Assembly (NCBI RefSeq): GCF_000550805.1
Contig: NZ_CP004353.1
Span: forward strand, 62,001-126,000
Source: Corynebacterium vitaeruminis DSM 20294
GTDB taxonomy: Bacteria; Actinomycetota; Actinomycetes; Mycobacteriales; Mycobacteriaceae
Direction of reading: 5' to 3'
DNA length: 64,000 bases
Position 1 is the first letter of the stretch. Each line of letters begins with the position of its first letter. Shown here in pieces: positions 8,519-16,380 of the stretch. The position numbers and the translations under genes are program-made. The notes under the pieces are model-generated. The model saw only the letters and a list, made by a program, of their open reading frames with translations, did no database searches and had not been told where the DNA came from.

Positions 8519-8606
8519 CGTGTGGCGTAGCACCTTGTTGCGTGTGGTGTATCTCCTCACTCCGTGTGGCGTAGCACCTTGTTGCGTGTGGCGTAGCGTT
8601 CACCGC
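8519..8606. repeat. 22-bp tandem repeat array
   Basis: Four 22-bp units start at 8519, 8541, 8563 and 8585, each beginning CGTGTGG(C/T)GTA. Units 1 and 3 are identical; unit 4 merges into a hairpin. The array fills the whole gap between mmsB and the convergent TetR gene. Confidence 0.85.
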
Positions 8607-8616
8607 TACGCCACAC
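8586..8616 (-). terminator. Hairpin over the TetR stop codon
   Basis: GTGTGGCGTAGCG and CGCTACGCCACAC form a perfect 13-bp stem with a 5-base loop. The TetR stop codon (8606-8608) lies inside the right arm. There is no T-run on either side, so termination is likely but not certain. Confidence 0.5.
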
Positions 8617-9184
8617 CGTCGACGATCTGCTGAAACAGCCCCGCGTAGTAGTCGAGCAGCTGCTTGCGCGGGTAGTCGCGGAAGTTGGGATCCCCCACGC
8701 GACGCATCATCGACAAACCAATAATCAGCGACAGCGCCGCCTGGGCCCTGATCTGCGGATGCGGGTTCGGCTGCGGCGCCTCGCTCTCAATGCGGTCGAC
8801 GAGGACCTCCTTGAGGTCCTCCTGGATCTTCTTGCCGACGGACTTGAGAGAGTTCTCGTCGCCGCTTCCAATCACGAGGGTGCGCACGGTCGAGTACGGC
8901 GCATCCGCGGGCGCGGTGAGCGTTTCGTACACCGCTGTGTACCCCAGCTCGGAAAACTCCCCCGAGAACAGCCGTCGCGCCGATTCCTCGAAGTCGATCG
9001 TCTGGCCGAATAAGCACTCCTTGTTGATGAAGTACTTGATCACCAGGGCGCTGGAGACGCCGGCTTCCTCCGCGATGTCCTTGATCGTCACCTGCGAGAA
9101 CGAGCGCTGGCTAAACAACCGGCGCGAGCACTCGAGGATCAGCTCACGGGTCGATCGTGACGACGAACCTGGATCAGAAGTCAT
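8606..9184 (-). CDS. TetR family regulator of the hydroxy-acid cluster
   Basis: 192 residues. The N-terminal helix-turn-helix is typical (Ile-Lys-Asp-Ile-Ala-Glu-Glu-Ala-Gly-Val-Ser, then Val-Ile-Lys-Tyr-Phe-Ile-Asn-Lys near residue 45) and is followed by a variable all-helical ligand domain. The gene is divergent from the GntP permease with only 35 bp between starts and convergent with iolA-mmsB, so it most plausibly represses the permease and perhaps the whole catabolic set in response to an intermediate. The inducer is unknown. Confidence 0.88.
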   Translation of the reverse strand: MTSDPGSSSRSTRELILECSRRLFSQRSFSQVTIKDIAEEAGVSSALVIKYFINKECLFGQTIDFEESARRLFSGEFSELGYTAVYETLTAPADAPYSTVRTLVIGSGDENSLKSVGKKIQEDLKEVLVDRIESEAPQPNPHPQIRAQAALSLIIGLSMMRRVGDPNFRDYPRKQLLDYYAGLFQQIVDGVA

Positions 9185-9219
9185 GCTGAAATACTAGCCA
9201 AGTTGATAAAGGAGTACCC

Positions 9220-10713
9220 ATGGCACTCGCACTGGCGGGGATCTTCATCTCCCTCGCCTTCCTCATCGTCATGGCCTACCGCGGGCACTCCGTGGTGGTC
9301 GTCGCCCCCGTGGCCGCCGCGATCGCGGTGCTGTTCTCCGGCGCCCCGCAGCTTGCCACCTACACCCAGATCTTCATGCCAGCGCTGGGCAAGTTCCTCA
9401 CGAACTACTTCCCGCTGTTCCTCACCGGCGCCATCTTCGGCCACCTCATGACGGTCAGCGGTCTCGCGCAGAAGCTGGCCCGGGGTATCTCCGCGCTGTT
9501 TGGCCCGAAGCAGGCGATGATGTCCACCGTGATCGCGACGGCGCTTTTGACCTACGGCGGCGTGAGCGCCTGGGTGGTGGTGTTCACCATCATGCCGATC
9601 GCAATGGAGCTGTTCCGCCAGGCAGATATCCCGCGGCGCCTCATGCCGGGCACCGTCGCCTTCGGAACCATCACATTCGCCTTGGCGGCGCTGCCGGGCA
9701 GCCCGCAGATTCACAACGCGATCCCGACGAAGTACTTCGGCACCAACACCTACGCGGCGCCGGTGTTCGGCCTCATTTCGGCGGCGCTCATGTTCCTGAT
9801 TGGCATGCTGTGGCTCAACTACCGCGTGCGCTCGCTCAACAAGGCGGGCGTGGGCTTTGCCACCGACTCCGCCGACGTCGACTCCCACCGCGAGGAGATC
9901 GCCGAGCACGTGCTGGCCACCGAGGCGGGCCTGGCTGGCGGCAGCGCCGCGGGCGCCACGCCTGAGGACATCTTCCAGGGCGACCACTCGAAGGGAACGC
10001 ACTCCGTCGCCGTCGAAGGGCTCCTGGGCCTCATCCCGATCCTCGTCGTCGTGGCCGTCAACTTCTCTTTCGTCTACGGCTTCTCCAAGTGGCTCGACTT
10101 CAGCTACCTCGCCGATGAGAAGTACGGCGCCACGAGCATCAAGGCTCTGCTGGGAACGTGGTCGGTGACGCTCGCGCTCATCGTCGCGATCATCGTCATC
10201 ATCCTCATGCACCCGAAGGACATCAAAAAGCATCTAGGCGAGCTGTCCGAAGGCGCCAAGACCGGCATCCTGCCGGCCTTCACCACGGCCTCCGAGGTCG
10301 GCTACGGCGCGGTCATCGCCTCGCTCGCGGTGTTCTCCGTGCTGCGCGACGGCGTGTTCGGGGTCTCCGACAATCCGCTCATCGTGGGTGTGGTCTCCAC
10401 CGGCGTCATCTCCGGCATCACCGGCTCCTCGTCGGGTGGCCTGTCGATTACGATGCAGGCCTTTGGCGACCAGCTCGCCCAGATGGCGCAGGACAGCGGC
10501 ATGAACGTCGAGCTGCTCCACCGCGTGATCGCCATGGCGTCGGTAAGCTTCGACTCGCTGCCGCACAACGGCGCGGTGCTGACGATGCTGCTGGTCTGCG
10601 GCATGACCCACCGCCAGTCCTACAAGGACGTCGCGGTGCTGACCATCGTGGTGCCGCTGGTGGCGCTGGCAATCATGCTGGCCGTGCACGGCGTGATCCC
10701 GGGGCTGGTCTAG
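9220..10713 (+). CDS. GntP family permease
   Basis: A 497-residue polytopic membrane protein with about twelve hydrophobic segments, starting after AAAGGAG. The Gly-rich Ile-Thr-Gly-Ser-Ser-Ser-Gly-Gly-Leu-Ser segment near residue 410 is typical of the gluconate:H+ symporter (GntP) family, whose members import gluconate, hydroxybutyrate and other hydroxy acids. Beside methylmalonate-semialdehyde and 3-hydroxyisobutyrate dehydrogenases it probably imports 3-hydroxyisobutyrate or a similar beta-hydroxy acid; that substrate is inference. Confidence 0.85.
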   Translation: MALALAGIFISLAFLIVMAYRGHSVVVVAPVAAAIAVLFSGAPQLATYTQIFMPALGKFLTNYFPLFLTGAIFGHLMTVSGLAQKLARGISALFGPKQAMMSTVIATALLTYGGVSAWVVVFTIMPIAMELFRQADIPRRLMPGTVAFGTITFALAALPGSPQIHNAIPTKYFGTNTYAAPVFGLISAALMFLIGMLWLNYRVRSLNKAGVGFATDSADVDSHREEIAEHVLATEAGLAGGSAAGATPEDIFQGDHSKGTHSVAVEGLLGLIPILVVVAVNFSFVYGFSKWLDFSYLADEKYGATSIKALLGTWSVTLALIVAIIVIILMHPKDIKKHLGELSEGAKTGILPAFTTASEVGYGAVIASLAVFSVLRDGVFGVSDNPLIVGVVSTGVISGITGSSSGGLSITMQAFGDQLAQMAQDSGMNVELLHRVIAMASVSFDSLPHNGAVLTMLLVCGMTHRQSYKDVAVLTIVVPLVALAIMLAVHGVIPGLV

Positions 10714-10726
10714 GACCGCACAAGGG

Positions 10727-10764
10727 GAAGGGGCAGCACCCAGGTGCTGCCCCTTCGCCTGTTT
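10727..10764. terminator. Bidirectional intrinsic terminator
   Basis: GAAGGGGCAGCACC and GGTGCTGCCCCTTC form a perfect 14-bp stem with a 2-base loop, followed by GCCTGTTTT. It sits between the convergent GntP and ABC permease genes and probably serves both. Confidence 0.88.
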
Positions 10765-13295
10765 TATAGCTCCGCGATCGCCTCCAGCGGCCTCGTCTTC
10801 GCCGCGCTTCGCGCTGGCCACAGCGCCGCGATGAGGCCCACCACGCCAGCCGCGAGCACCGTGAGCCCCACCTGCAGCCAGGGCACGGTCACGTGGCCCA
10901 AGCCGGTGTCCGCGAGCGTCTTGATAAACGCCCAACCCATGCCGAGCCCGATGAGCGAGCCCAGCACCGCGCCGTAGAGCGCGATGACGATCGCTTCCAG
11001 GTGGATCATGCGGGTGATCTGCCCGCGCTGGAAGCCCACCGCGCGCAGCATGCCGATCTCGGCGCGGCGCTCGGACACCGACAGCGCGAGCGTGTTGATG
11101 ATGCCCAGGATCGCGATGATCACGGCCAGCGCCAGGAGGGCGTAGAGCACGTTGAGGATCGTGGAGATCTGCTTACCGATCTGGCCCTTTAAATCCTCAC
11201 GATCGAGAACCTGAACGACGAGGTCGTCCGCGACGGCATCCTCCAGCGCGCTGCGCATCGCCGGGCTCCTGTCACCGTTGGTGTACACCATGAGGTTCAA
11301 GAGCTGAAGGTCGTTCTCGCTGACCAGCTCGAGCGCGGACTGCTTGGACAACACGTACGGGCCGATCGTCTGGTTGTCCTCGTAGACGCCCACCACCGGG
11401 ACATCGACGGAGCGCCCGGCGAAGTTCCACACGGGCACCGTGCTTCCCACCGGGTGATCGACGGCCTTGCTCTTGGAAAGCAGCACTCCCTCGCGCCCGG
11501 TGAGGTCGTCGCTGCCGTCGGGCAGGGACACGTTGACGGCCTCGCTCACCCTGCCGTCGATCACGCCGCCCATATCGGTCATGGGCGAGCTCGGATCAGG
11601 CGGGGTGAGCACCGACACCGGGGCCAGGAGCAGCGAGACCGTGTGGTCGACGCCCTCGACCTCGCCGATCCGCTCCGGCACGTCCTGCGGCAGCGACATC
11701 CCCATGTCCTGCGGGGCGGTGACCATGTAGTCCGCGGTAAACGTCTTGTCCACCAACTCGTTGACCTGGTCGCGCATGCTGGCGCCCATCATGCCGATCG
11801 AGGCGACCAGCATGAGCCCCAGCATGAGCGCGAACGAGGTCGCTGCGGTCCGTCGCGGGTTGCGGCGCGAGTTGGTCGCTGCGAGCTTGCCGACGGCGCC
11901 AAACGGCCAGCCGACCACCCGGCCGATGGAGCCGACGAACGGGATCGACATCGCAGGTCCCGCGAACCACACGCCGAGTACCACAGCGAGCGCGCCCACG
12001 CCCACGGTGATCGCCCGCTCCTTCGAGGTACCGATGTCCGCGTTGAGCGCGGCGACGGCCGCCGCCACCACGCCCGCCCCGATGAGCACGAGGCCGACGA
12101 TCGTGCGGACGACCAGCGAGTTGCTGCTCGAGGAATCGCCCGAGCGCATCGCCTGGACCGGATGGATCCGGGCGGCGCGGCGCGCCGGGGCCCAGGCGGC
12201 GAAGAGGGTGACCACCACGCCGACCACGAGCGGGAGGACGATGGCGGTGGTGTTGACCGCGAGCCCGGCGTCGGGAAGCCCCACGCCCTGGGCGTTCATT
12301 ACCGCGATGATGCCGCGCGAGAGCCCGATGCCCGCGAAGATGCCGAGCACCGACCCGATGGCGCCTACCACCGCCGCCTCGGCGAGAACCGAGCCGGTGA
12401 TCTGCCCGCGGGAGGCGCCGATGCCGCGCAGCAGCGCGAACTCGCGCAGGCGCTGCGCGATGATCATGGAGAAGGTGTTGGAGATGATGAACGAGCCCAC
12501 TAGCAGCGAGATCGCGCCGAAGGCCCACAGGAAGTAGTTGAGGAAGGCGAGCTGGTCCTTGATGGCCTTGGTCTCGTCGTTGGCCTTCTCGGTGCCGGTC
12601 TGCAGCGTCCAGCCGGGGTGCTCCTTGGCTAGGGCGTCGCGCACCTCGCCCGCCGTTGCGTGGTCCTTGAGCCCGATGGAGGCGCTGGCCACGGTGCCGT
12701 CGGGGGCGAACTTCTCAAGGTACTGCTCCTCCGGGATGACGAGCCCGGCGAAGCCGCCGACGGCCATGTCGGTGTCGTAGATGCCGGAGAGGGCGAAGGT
12801 CTCCCGGCCGCGGGCGGTGATCATGGTGACCTGGTCGCCGACCTTGATAGTGCCCTGCTCGGCGGCGGTGCGGTTGAGCGCCGCCTGGCCGCGGGTCAGC
12901 GGCCATTGGCCGTCGACAAGCTGGGCGATGTCGCCGATCGACTTGCCGTCGGGTGCCTGCGCCATGGCCTGCGAGGGGGCGCCGCCGGTCTGGATCGGCT
13001 TGCCGTCGGGGCCCGCGATGACGGCGGAGCTGTTGCCCGCGCTGAGCTCGACGGCGTCGACGCGCGGGTCGGCGCGCAGGGCGTCGATGTCGCTCATGGG
13101 GATGCGCTCGTCCGAGGTGGCGACGACGTCGATCTGGGAGTAGCTGGAGCTGACGATGTCGGTGAAGCTCTTCTCGATGCTCGCCGTCAGCATGGACGAG
13201 CCCGCGATGAACGCGGTGCCCAGAACGACCGAGAGCACCGTGAGGAAGAGCCGGAGCTTGTGCGCCGCGAGGTTGCGCCAAATAAGCTTTCTCAT
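10764..13295 (-). CDS. ABC transporter permease, FtsX/MacB-type
   Basis: 843 residues with a long N-terminal membrane anchor (about residues 15-40), a large extracytoplasmic MacB-PCD domain, an FtsX core of three helices near residues 250-380, a second anchor near residue 480, another external domain and a final FtsX triplet at the C-terminus (about 715-840). This duplicated layout is typical of actinobacterial FtsX-like permeases that act in efflux or lipoprotein or cell-envelope processes. It follows the ATPase gene by 6 bp, forming a two-gene export operon. The substrate cannot be read. Confidence 0.9.
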   Translation of the reverse strand: MRKLIWRNLAAHKLRLFLTVLSVVLGTAFIAGSSMLTASIEKSFTDIVSSSYSQIDVVATSDERIPMSDIDALRADPRVDAVELSAGNSSAVIAGPDGKPIQTGGAPSQAMAQAPDGKSIGDIAQLVDGQWPLTRGQAALNRTAAEQGTIKVGDQVTMITARGRETFALSGIYDTDMAVGGFAGLVIPEEQYLEKFAPDGTVASASIGLKDHATAGEVRDALAKEHPGWTLQTGTEKANDETKAIKDQLAFLNYFLWAFGAISLLVGSFIISNTFSMIIAQRLREFALLRGIGASRGQITGSVLAEAAVVGAIGSVLGIFAGIGLSRGIIAVMNAQGVGLPDAGLAVNTTAIVLPLVVGVVVTLFAAWAPARRAARIHPVQAMRSGDSSSSNSLVVRTIVGLVLIGAGVVAAAVAALNADIGTSKERAITVGVGALAVVLGVWFAGPAMSIPFVGSIGRVVGWPFGAVGKLAATNSRRNPRRTAATSFALMLGLMLVASIGMMGASMRDQVNELVDKTFTADYMVTAPQDMGMSLPQDVPERIGEVEGVDHTVSLLLAPVSVLTPPDPSSPMTDMGGVIDGRVSEAVNVSLPDGSDDLTGREGVLLSKSKAVDHPVGSTVPVWNFAGRSVDVPVVGVYEDNQTIGPYVLSKQSALELVSENDLQLLNLMVYTNGDRSPAMRSALEDAVADDLVVQVLDREDLKGQIGKQISTILNVLYALLALAVIIAILGIINTLALSVSERRAEIGMLRAVGFQRGQITRMIHLEAIVIALYGAVLGSLIGLGMGWAFIKTLADTGLGHVTVPWLQVGLTVLAAGVVGLIAALWPARSAAKTRPLEAIAEL

Positions 13296-13301
13296 GGCGG
13301 C

Positions 13302-14030
13302 CTACGCCCCTTCCATCTGCGACATCATGTGCAGGATGTCGTCGGCGGTCGGATCGATGAGCTCGCCAGCCAGGCGCCCGTCGGCGAGGAAGATGACGCG
13401 GTCGGCGTAGCTGGCCGCCGTCGCGTCGTGGGTGACGATGACCACCGTTTGCCCCAGGTCATCGACCGCTGAGCGCAGGATGTTGAGCACCTCGCGCGAG
13501 GAATTCGAGTCGAGATTGCCGGTGGGCTCGTCGCCGAAGATCAGCTCCGGCCTGCTAATGAGCGCCCGCGCGATCGCCACGCGCTGCTGCTGGCCGCCCG
13601 ACAGCTCCGCCGGGCGGTGGTCGAGCCGGTCGGTGAGGCCCAGACGGGTGGTCACTTCCTTTAGCCATTGCTTATCGACGGCCTTGCCCGCGATGTCAAG
13701 GGGAAGGGTGATGTTCTCGGCCGCGGTGAGCGTGGGCACGAGGTTGAAGTACTGGAACACGAAGCCCAGCCTGTCCCGGCGCAGCCTCGTCAGCTCCTTG
13801 TCCCTCAAGGAGGCGAGGTCCGTCTCGCCGATGAGCGCCTTGCCCGAGGTCATGCCGTCGAGGCCCGCCATGCAGTGCATGAGCGTGGACTTGCCGGAGC
13901 CCGACGGGCCCATGATGGCGGTGAACTTTCCCTTCTCGAACTCCACCGAGACGTGATCGAGGGCCTGGACGAGGGTGTCGCCGCTGCCGTAGCTTTTGAC
14001 GAGGTCGACGGCGCATGCTGCGGAGGTCAT
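13302..14030 (-). CDS. ABC transporter ATP-binding protein, LolD/MacB-type
   Basis: AAAAGGAG upstream fixes the start at 14030 (242 residues). Walker A Gly-Pro-Ser-Gly-Ser-Gly-Lys-Ser-Thr is at residues 41-49. The Q-loop segment Val-Phe-Gln-Tyr-Phe-Asn-Leu-Val-Pro-Thr is diagnostic of the LolD/MacB subfamily. The signature Leu-Ser-Gly-Gly-Gln-Gln-Gln-Arg, Walker B (Ile-Phe-Gly-Asp-Glu-Pro-Thr) and the H-loop (Val-Thr-His-Asp) are all intact. It powers the FtsX permease encoded directly downstream. Confidence 0.95.
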   Translation of the reverse strand: MTSAACAVDLVKSYGSGDTLVQALDHVSVEFEKGKFTAIMGPSGSGKSTLMHCMAGLDGMTSGKALIGETDLASLRDKELTRLRRDRLGFVFQYFNLVPTLTAAENITLPLDIAGKAVDKQWLKEVTTRLGLTDRLDHRPAELSGGQQQRVAIARALISRPELIFGDEPTGNLDSNSSREVLNILRSAVDDLGQTVVIVTHDATAASYADRVIFLADGRLAGELIDPTADDILHMMSQMEGA

Positions 14031-14190
14031 GCTGGTGCTCCTTTTCGAGCTCTTAGAGGTGGGAGGGGATTCCACTTCCATTGTTGGCCTGATCGCGGGG
14101 AGGCAAAAGCTTTGCTGGGAAAATTAGGTGAAATTTCAGGGTGGACACTGACCACGAGTGGGTGCCTCGGGGTCCGCCCTGAGGCGGGAA

Positions 14191-14208
14191 CCGTAGGCGT
14201 CGAAAAGC
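14191..14208 (-). repeat. Dispersed word, intergenic copy
   Basis: CCGTAGGCGTCGAAAAGC, a full-length extended copy in the gap between the ABC ATPase start and the phosphoribosyltransferase gene. Confidence 0.6.
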
Positions 14209-14285
14209 AGGAGCTAGGAAACTGCTTGTTGCATCGTTAGACTCTGAATCAATACTTTTCGTTCCCCACAAAGGAGACCTTCGCC

Positions 14286-14852
14286 GTGAGCACCACCGAC
14301 GCCCCCAACCTCAACACCCCCGAGTGGTACAACCCGGAGCGCGAGAACCTGACCTGGGAGACGTTCGGCGAGGCGAGCCGCAACCTGTCGCAGCAAATCA
14401 TCGACTCCGGCTGGATGCCCGACCTCATCATCGGCGTGGCGCGCGGCGGCCTTATCCCGGCCGGCGCGATCGGTTACGCGATCGGCGTGAAGGCGATGGG
14501 CTCGATCAACGTGGAGTTCTACACCGCCGTCGGCGAGACCCTCCCGGAGCCGGAGCTGCTGCCGCCGTACCTCGACGCCTCGGATCTGGACGGCAAGCGG
14601 GTGCTGGTCGTGGACGACGTCGCCGACTCCGGCAAGACCCTTGACCTCGTGTGCCGGATCCTGGAGCACGAGGAGCTCGATCCCACCAAGCCGAAGCTCA
14701 ACGTCGATGTGCGCTCGGCGGTCATCTACACCAAGCCGGTGACTATCTTTAAGCCGGACTTCGTGTGGCGCGAGACCGACAAGTGGATCAACTTCTGCTG
14801 GTCGGTGCTGCCGGTGATCACGACCGATGGCAGCCACGTCGACGGGCATTAG
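14286..14852 (+). CDS. Phosphoribosyltransferase, type I
   Basis: GTG start at 14286, preceded by AAAGGAG. The 188-residue protein has the PRPP loop Val-Leu-Val-Val-Asp-Asp-Val-Ala-Asp-Ser-Gly-Lys-Thr (about residues 102-114) and the early Gly-Val-Ala-Arg-Gly-Gly-Leu-Ile-Pro loop. It resembles the actinobacterial xanthine/hypoxanthine-type purine salvage enzymes, with a C-terminal Trp-Ile-Asn-Phe-Cys-Trp-Ser segment. The exact base used (xanthine, guanine or hypoxanthine) is not certain. Confidence 0.85.
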   Translation: MSTTDAPNLNTPEWYNPERENLTWETFGEASRNLSQQIIDSGWMPDLIIGVARGGLIPAGAIGYAIGVKAMGSINVEFYTAVGETLPEPELLPPYLDASDLDGKRVLVVDDVADSGKTLDLVCRILEHEELDPTKPKLNVDVRSAVIYTKPVTIFKPDFVWRETDKWINFCWSVLPVITTDGSHVDGH

Positions 14853-14903
14853 GCCGCTGTTTTTTTTGGGGGGTTGGTCGAACTCGCTTGGTTGGATTCG
14901 CAT

Positions 14904-14989
14904 GGTCGAACTCAGTCGGTCGAATTCACGGCAAACAATACCCCAGGGGGGTATCAAAAATCCGTGAGCTCGACCCATTGAGTTCGACC
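14904..14989. repeat. Long imperfect inverted repeat, unit 1
   Basis: 28-bp arms (14904-14931 and 14962-14989) match at 24 positions. The loop contains ATACCCC...GGGGTAT, itself palindromic. No gene occupies it. Confidence 0.8.
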
Positions 14990-15000
14990 GAACGCCAAAA

Positions 15001-15086
15001 GGTCGACTTCACTCGTAAGACTTCAGTCCCAAAAATACCCCCACAGGGTATCAATTTCGCGTGAAGTCTTCTGACTGAAGTCGACC
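15001..15086. repeat. Long imperfect inverted repeat, unit 2
   Basis: Arms start GGTCGACTTCA (15001) and end TGAAGTCGACC (15086), with the inner pair AAGACTTCA/TGAAGTCTT. The central ATACCCCC...GGGTATC parallels unit 1, so the two are homologous elements with different arm sequences. They lie between the phosphoribosyltransferase gene and the convergent P-loop gene. Confidence 0.8.
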
Positions 15087-15102
15087 CAACCTCACAAGGG
15101 GC

Positions 15103-15669
15103 TCAGCCCACCTGACCCATGAGCTCCTCGAACTGCTTCGGGGCCGTCAAGCGAAGCGTCGGCACGCCCTGCTTAAGGGACTCCATCTCGAGCGCGTGCT
15201 CGTGGCGGTCGCGGAAGGTGCGAAACCACCAGCGAAACAGCGAGTCGGACCCAAACGCGCCGCGCAGTGACTCCTTGTTGCCGTTGCAGCAGGTGTCCTT
15301 GGTGATCATGCGCGAGATGGTGCGGCGGGTGAGCCGGCGAAGGGTTACGCGCGGGGAGTAGTCGAGGTAGATGGCCACGTCGGCCTGCGCGAGCACGTCA
15401 TCGGCGACGCAGCGGTCGACGGCGGCCATGACCCAGCGCGGGTCGCGCACCGCCTCGCGCGCGAGCTGCCGGACGCGTTCCTCGCTGCGCTGCGTCCACG
15501 GTGACTTCTCGGCGGGCGCCCAGCGCAGGTCGTCGAAGTCGATGGCCACCGTGCCGTCGCCGAGCGCCTGCGCGAGCCTGCGCGCCGCGGTGGTCTTGCC
15601 CGCGCCCGAGGTGCCCAAAACGACGACGCGCGTGGCGCCTGCGACGTCGGCGAAAGTCGCTGCTGGCAT
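15103..15669 (-). CDS. P-loop NTPase, adenylate-kinase/topology-modulation-like
   Basis: 188 residues with Walker A Gly-Thr-Ser-Gly-Ala-Gly-Lys-Thr-Thr at 19-27, an Asp-Phe-Asp-Asp acidic patch at about 44-47, and an Arg-rich lid-like region (Leu-Arg-Arg-Leu-Thr-Arg-Arg). This is the AAA_18/FlaR-like small kinase fold commonly annotated as adenylate kinase. It probably phosphorylates a nucleotide or small molecule. The gene is monocistronic; the protein has a Cys-Cys pair (near residue 129) in the lid region, of unknown meaning. Confidence 0.75.
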   Translation of the reverse strand: MPAATFADVAGATRVVVLGTSGAGKTTAARRLAQALGDGTVAIDFDDLRWAPAEKSPWTQRSEERVRQLAREAVRDPRWVMAAVDRCVADDVLAQADVAIYLDYSPRVTLRRLTRRTISRMITKDTCCNGNKESLRGAFGSDSLFRWWFRTFRDRHEHALEMESLKQGVPTLRLTAPKQFEELMGQVG

Positions 15670-15727
15670 GACTTGCTCCTAAAGGTGGTTGAGGGACCAA
15701 CTGGATACTTTAGGCCTAGGGGCAATT

Positions 15728-15744
15728 GCTTGTCGACGCCAAGG
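15728..15744 (+). repeat. Dispersed word, intergenic copy
   Basis: GCTTGTCGACGCCAAGG, five bases beyond the TetR gene end at 15749. Confidence 0.6.
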
Positions 15745-15748
15745 TGGG

Positions 15749-16285
15749 CTAAGCCTTCAGGCTGCGAATGAAGTTCTTGCGGACCCACGCGAGCTCGTCG
15801 GAAAAGTCCACCGGGACGTTGTCGGGCAGGGGCCGGATGGACATGAGCAGGCCGATAAGGAGCCGGGTCGCGGTGACGTCCTCGCGTATGACCCCAGCGT
15901 CGCGCGCGATGGCGACCGCCCGTTCGATTTCTCTCACGGTGCGCTGCCGGTCGTCCCAGATTTCCTGGGGGATGCCCTCCCGCCGCACCAGGGTGAGGAT
16001 GGGGACGAGTGCGCCGAGTTGCAGCTCGGCCAGCTTCTCGACAAACTCGTCGAACTGCTCCGCCGAGGAAACGCTCGCCGCGAGGGTCCTGACCTTGGCG
16101 AAGGTGTTAGTTCCGATCGCGAAGATGAGCGCGTCGCGGTCGGGGAAGTGCCTGTAGAGGGTCCCCATGCCCACGCCCGCCTCTTTGGCGATGGATCGCA
16201 TCGATACCGCATCGCCGTGCTGAACGAAGAGCCGGGCGGCCGTGTCGATGAGGAGTGCTCGGTTGGCCTGTGCGTCGGATCTCAT
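15749..16285 (-). CDS. TetR family regulator of the adjacent membrane protein
   Basis: 178 residues. The HTH (Ser-Ile-Ala-Lys-Glu-Ala-Gly-Val-Gly, then Leu-Tyr-Arg-His-Phe-Pro-Asp-Arg-Asp) is canonical and the C-terminal domain resembles the SbtR-type ligand domain. It is divergent from the membrane-protein gene at 16381, and the gap contains two overlapping palindromes in the promoter, so it most likely represses that gene. Confidence 0.88.
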   Translation of the reverse strand: MRSDAQANRALLIDTAARLFVQHGDAVSMRSIAKEAGVGMGTLYRHFPDRDALIFAIGTNTFAKVRTLAASVSSAEQFDEFVEKLAELQLGALVPILTLVRREGIPQEIWDDRQRTVREIERAVAIARDAGVIREDVTATRLLIGLLMSIRPLPDNVPVDFSDELAWVRKNFIRSLKA

Positions 16286-16305
16286 GGCTTTGATCGTTGC
16301 ACAAC

Positions 16306-16360
16306 TTGCGCGAATTGTAAAAGGAGCGCTATAGTCCGTTTAAACGGAACGAACCGTTCC
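16306..16360 (+). promoter_or_regulatory. Promoter with overlapping TetR-type palindromes
   Basis: TTGCGC (16306) and TATAGT (16330) are 18 bp apart and could be -35 and -10. Directly downstream are the perfect palindrome CCGTTTAAACGG (16336-16347) and GGAACG-AAC-CGTTCC (16346-16360), which share two bases. This is the expected place for the adjacent TetR protein to bind. Confidence 0.6.
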
Positions 16361-16380
16361 CCTTGTTGAAAGGACCAGAC

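Noticed and set aside
8519..8606. CRISPR-like array
   Set aside because: The units are contiguous tandem repeats with no unique spacers and no cas genes nearby.
9181..10233. 350-codon minus-strand frame over the GntP gene
   Set aside because: Low-complexity His/Arg/Asp/Gly composition typical of a GC-rich shadow; the plus strand encodes a clear permease.
14053..14271. 72-codon minus-strand ORF upstream of the ABC ATPase
   Set aside because: No ribosome site or protein-like composition; it contains a dispersed-word copy and looks intergenic.
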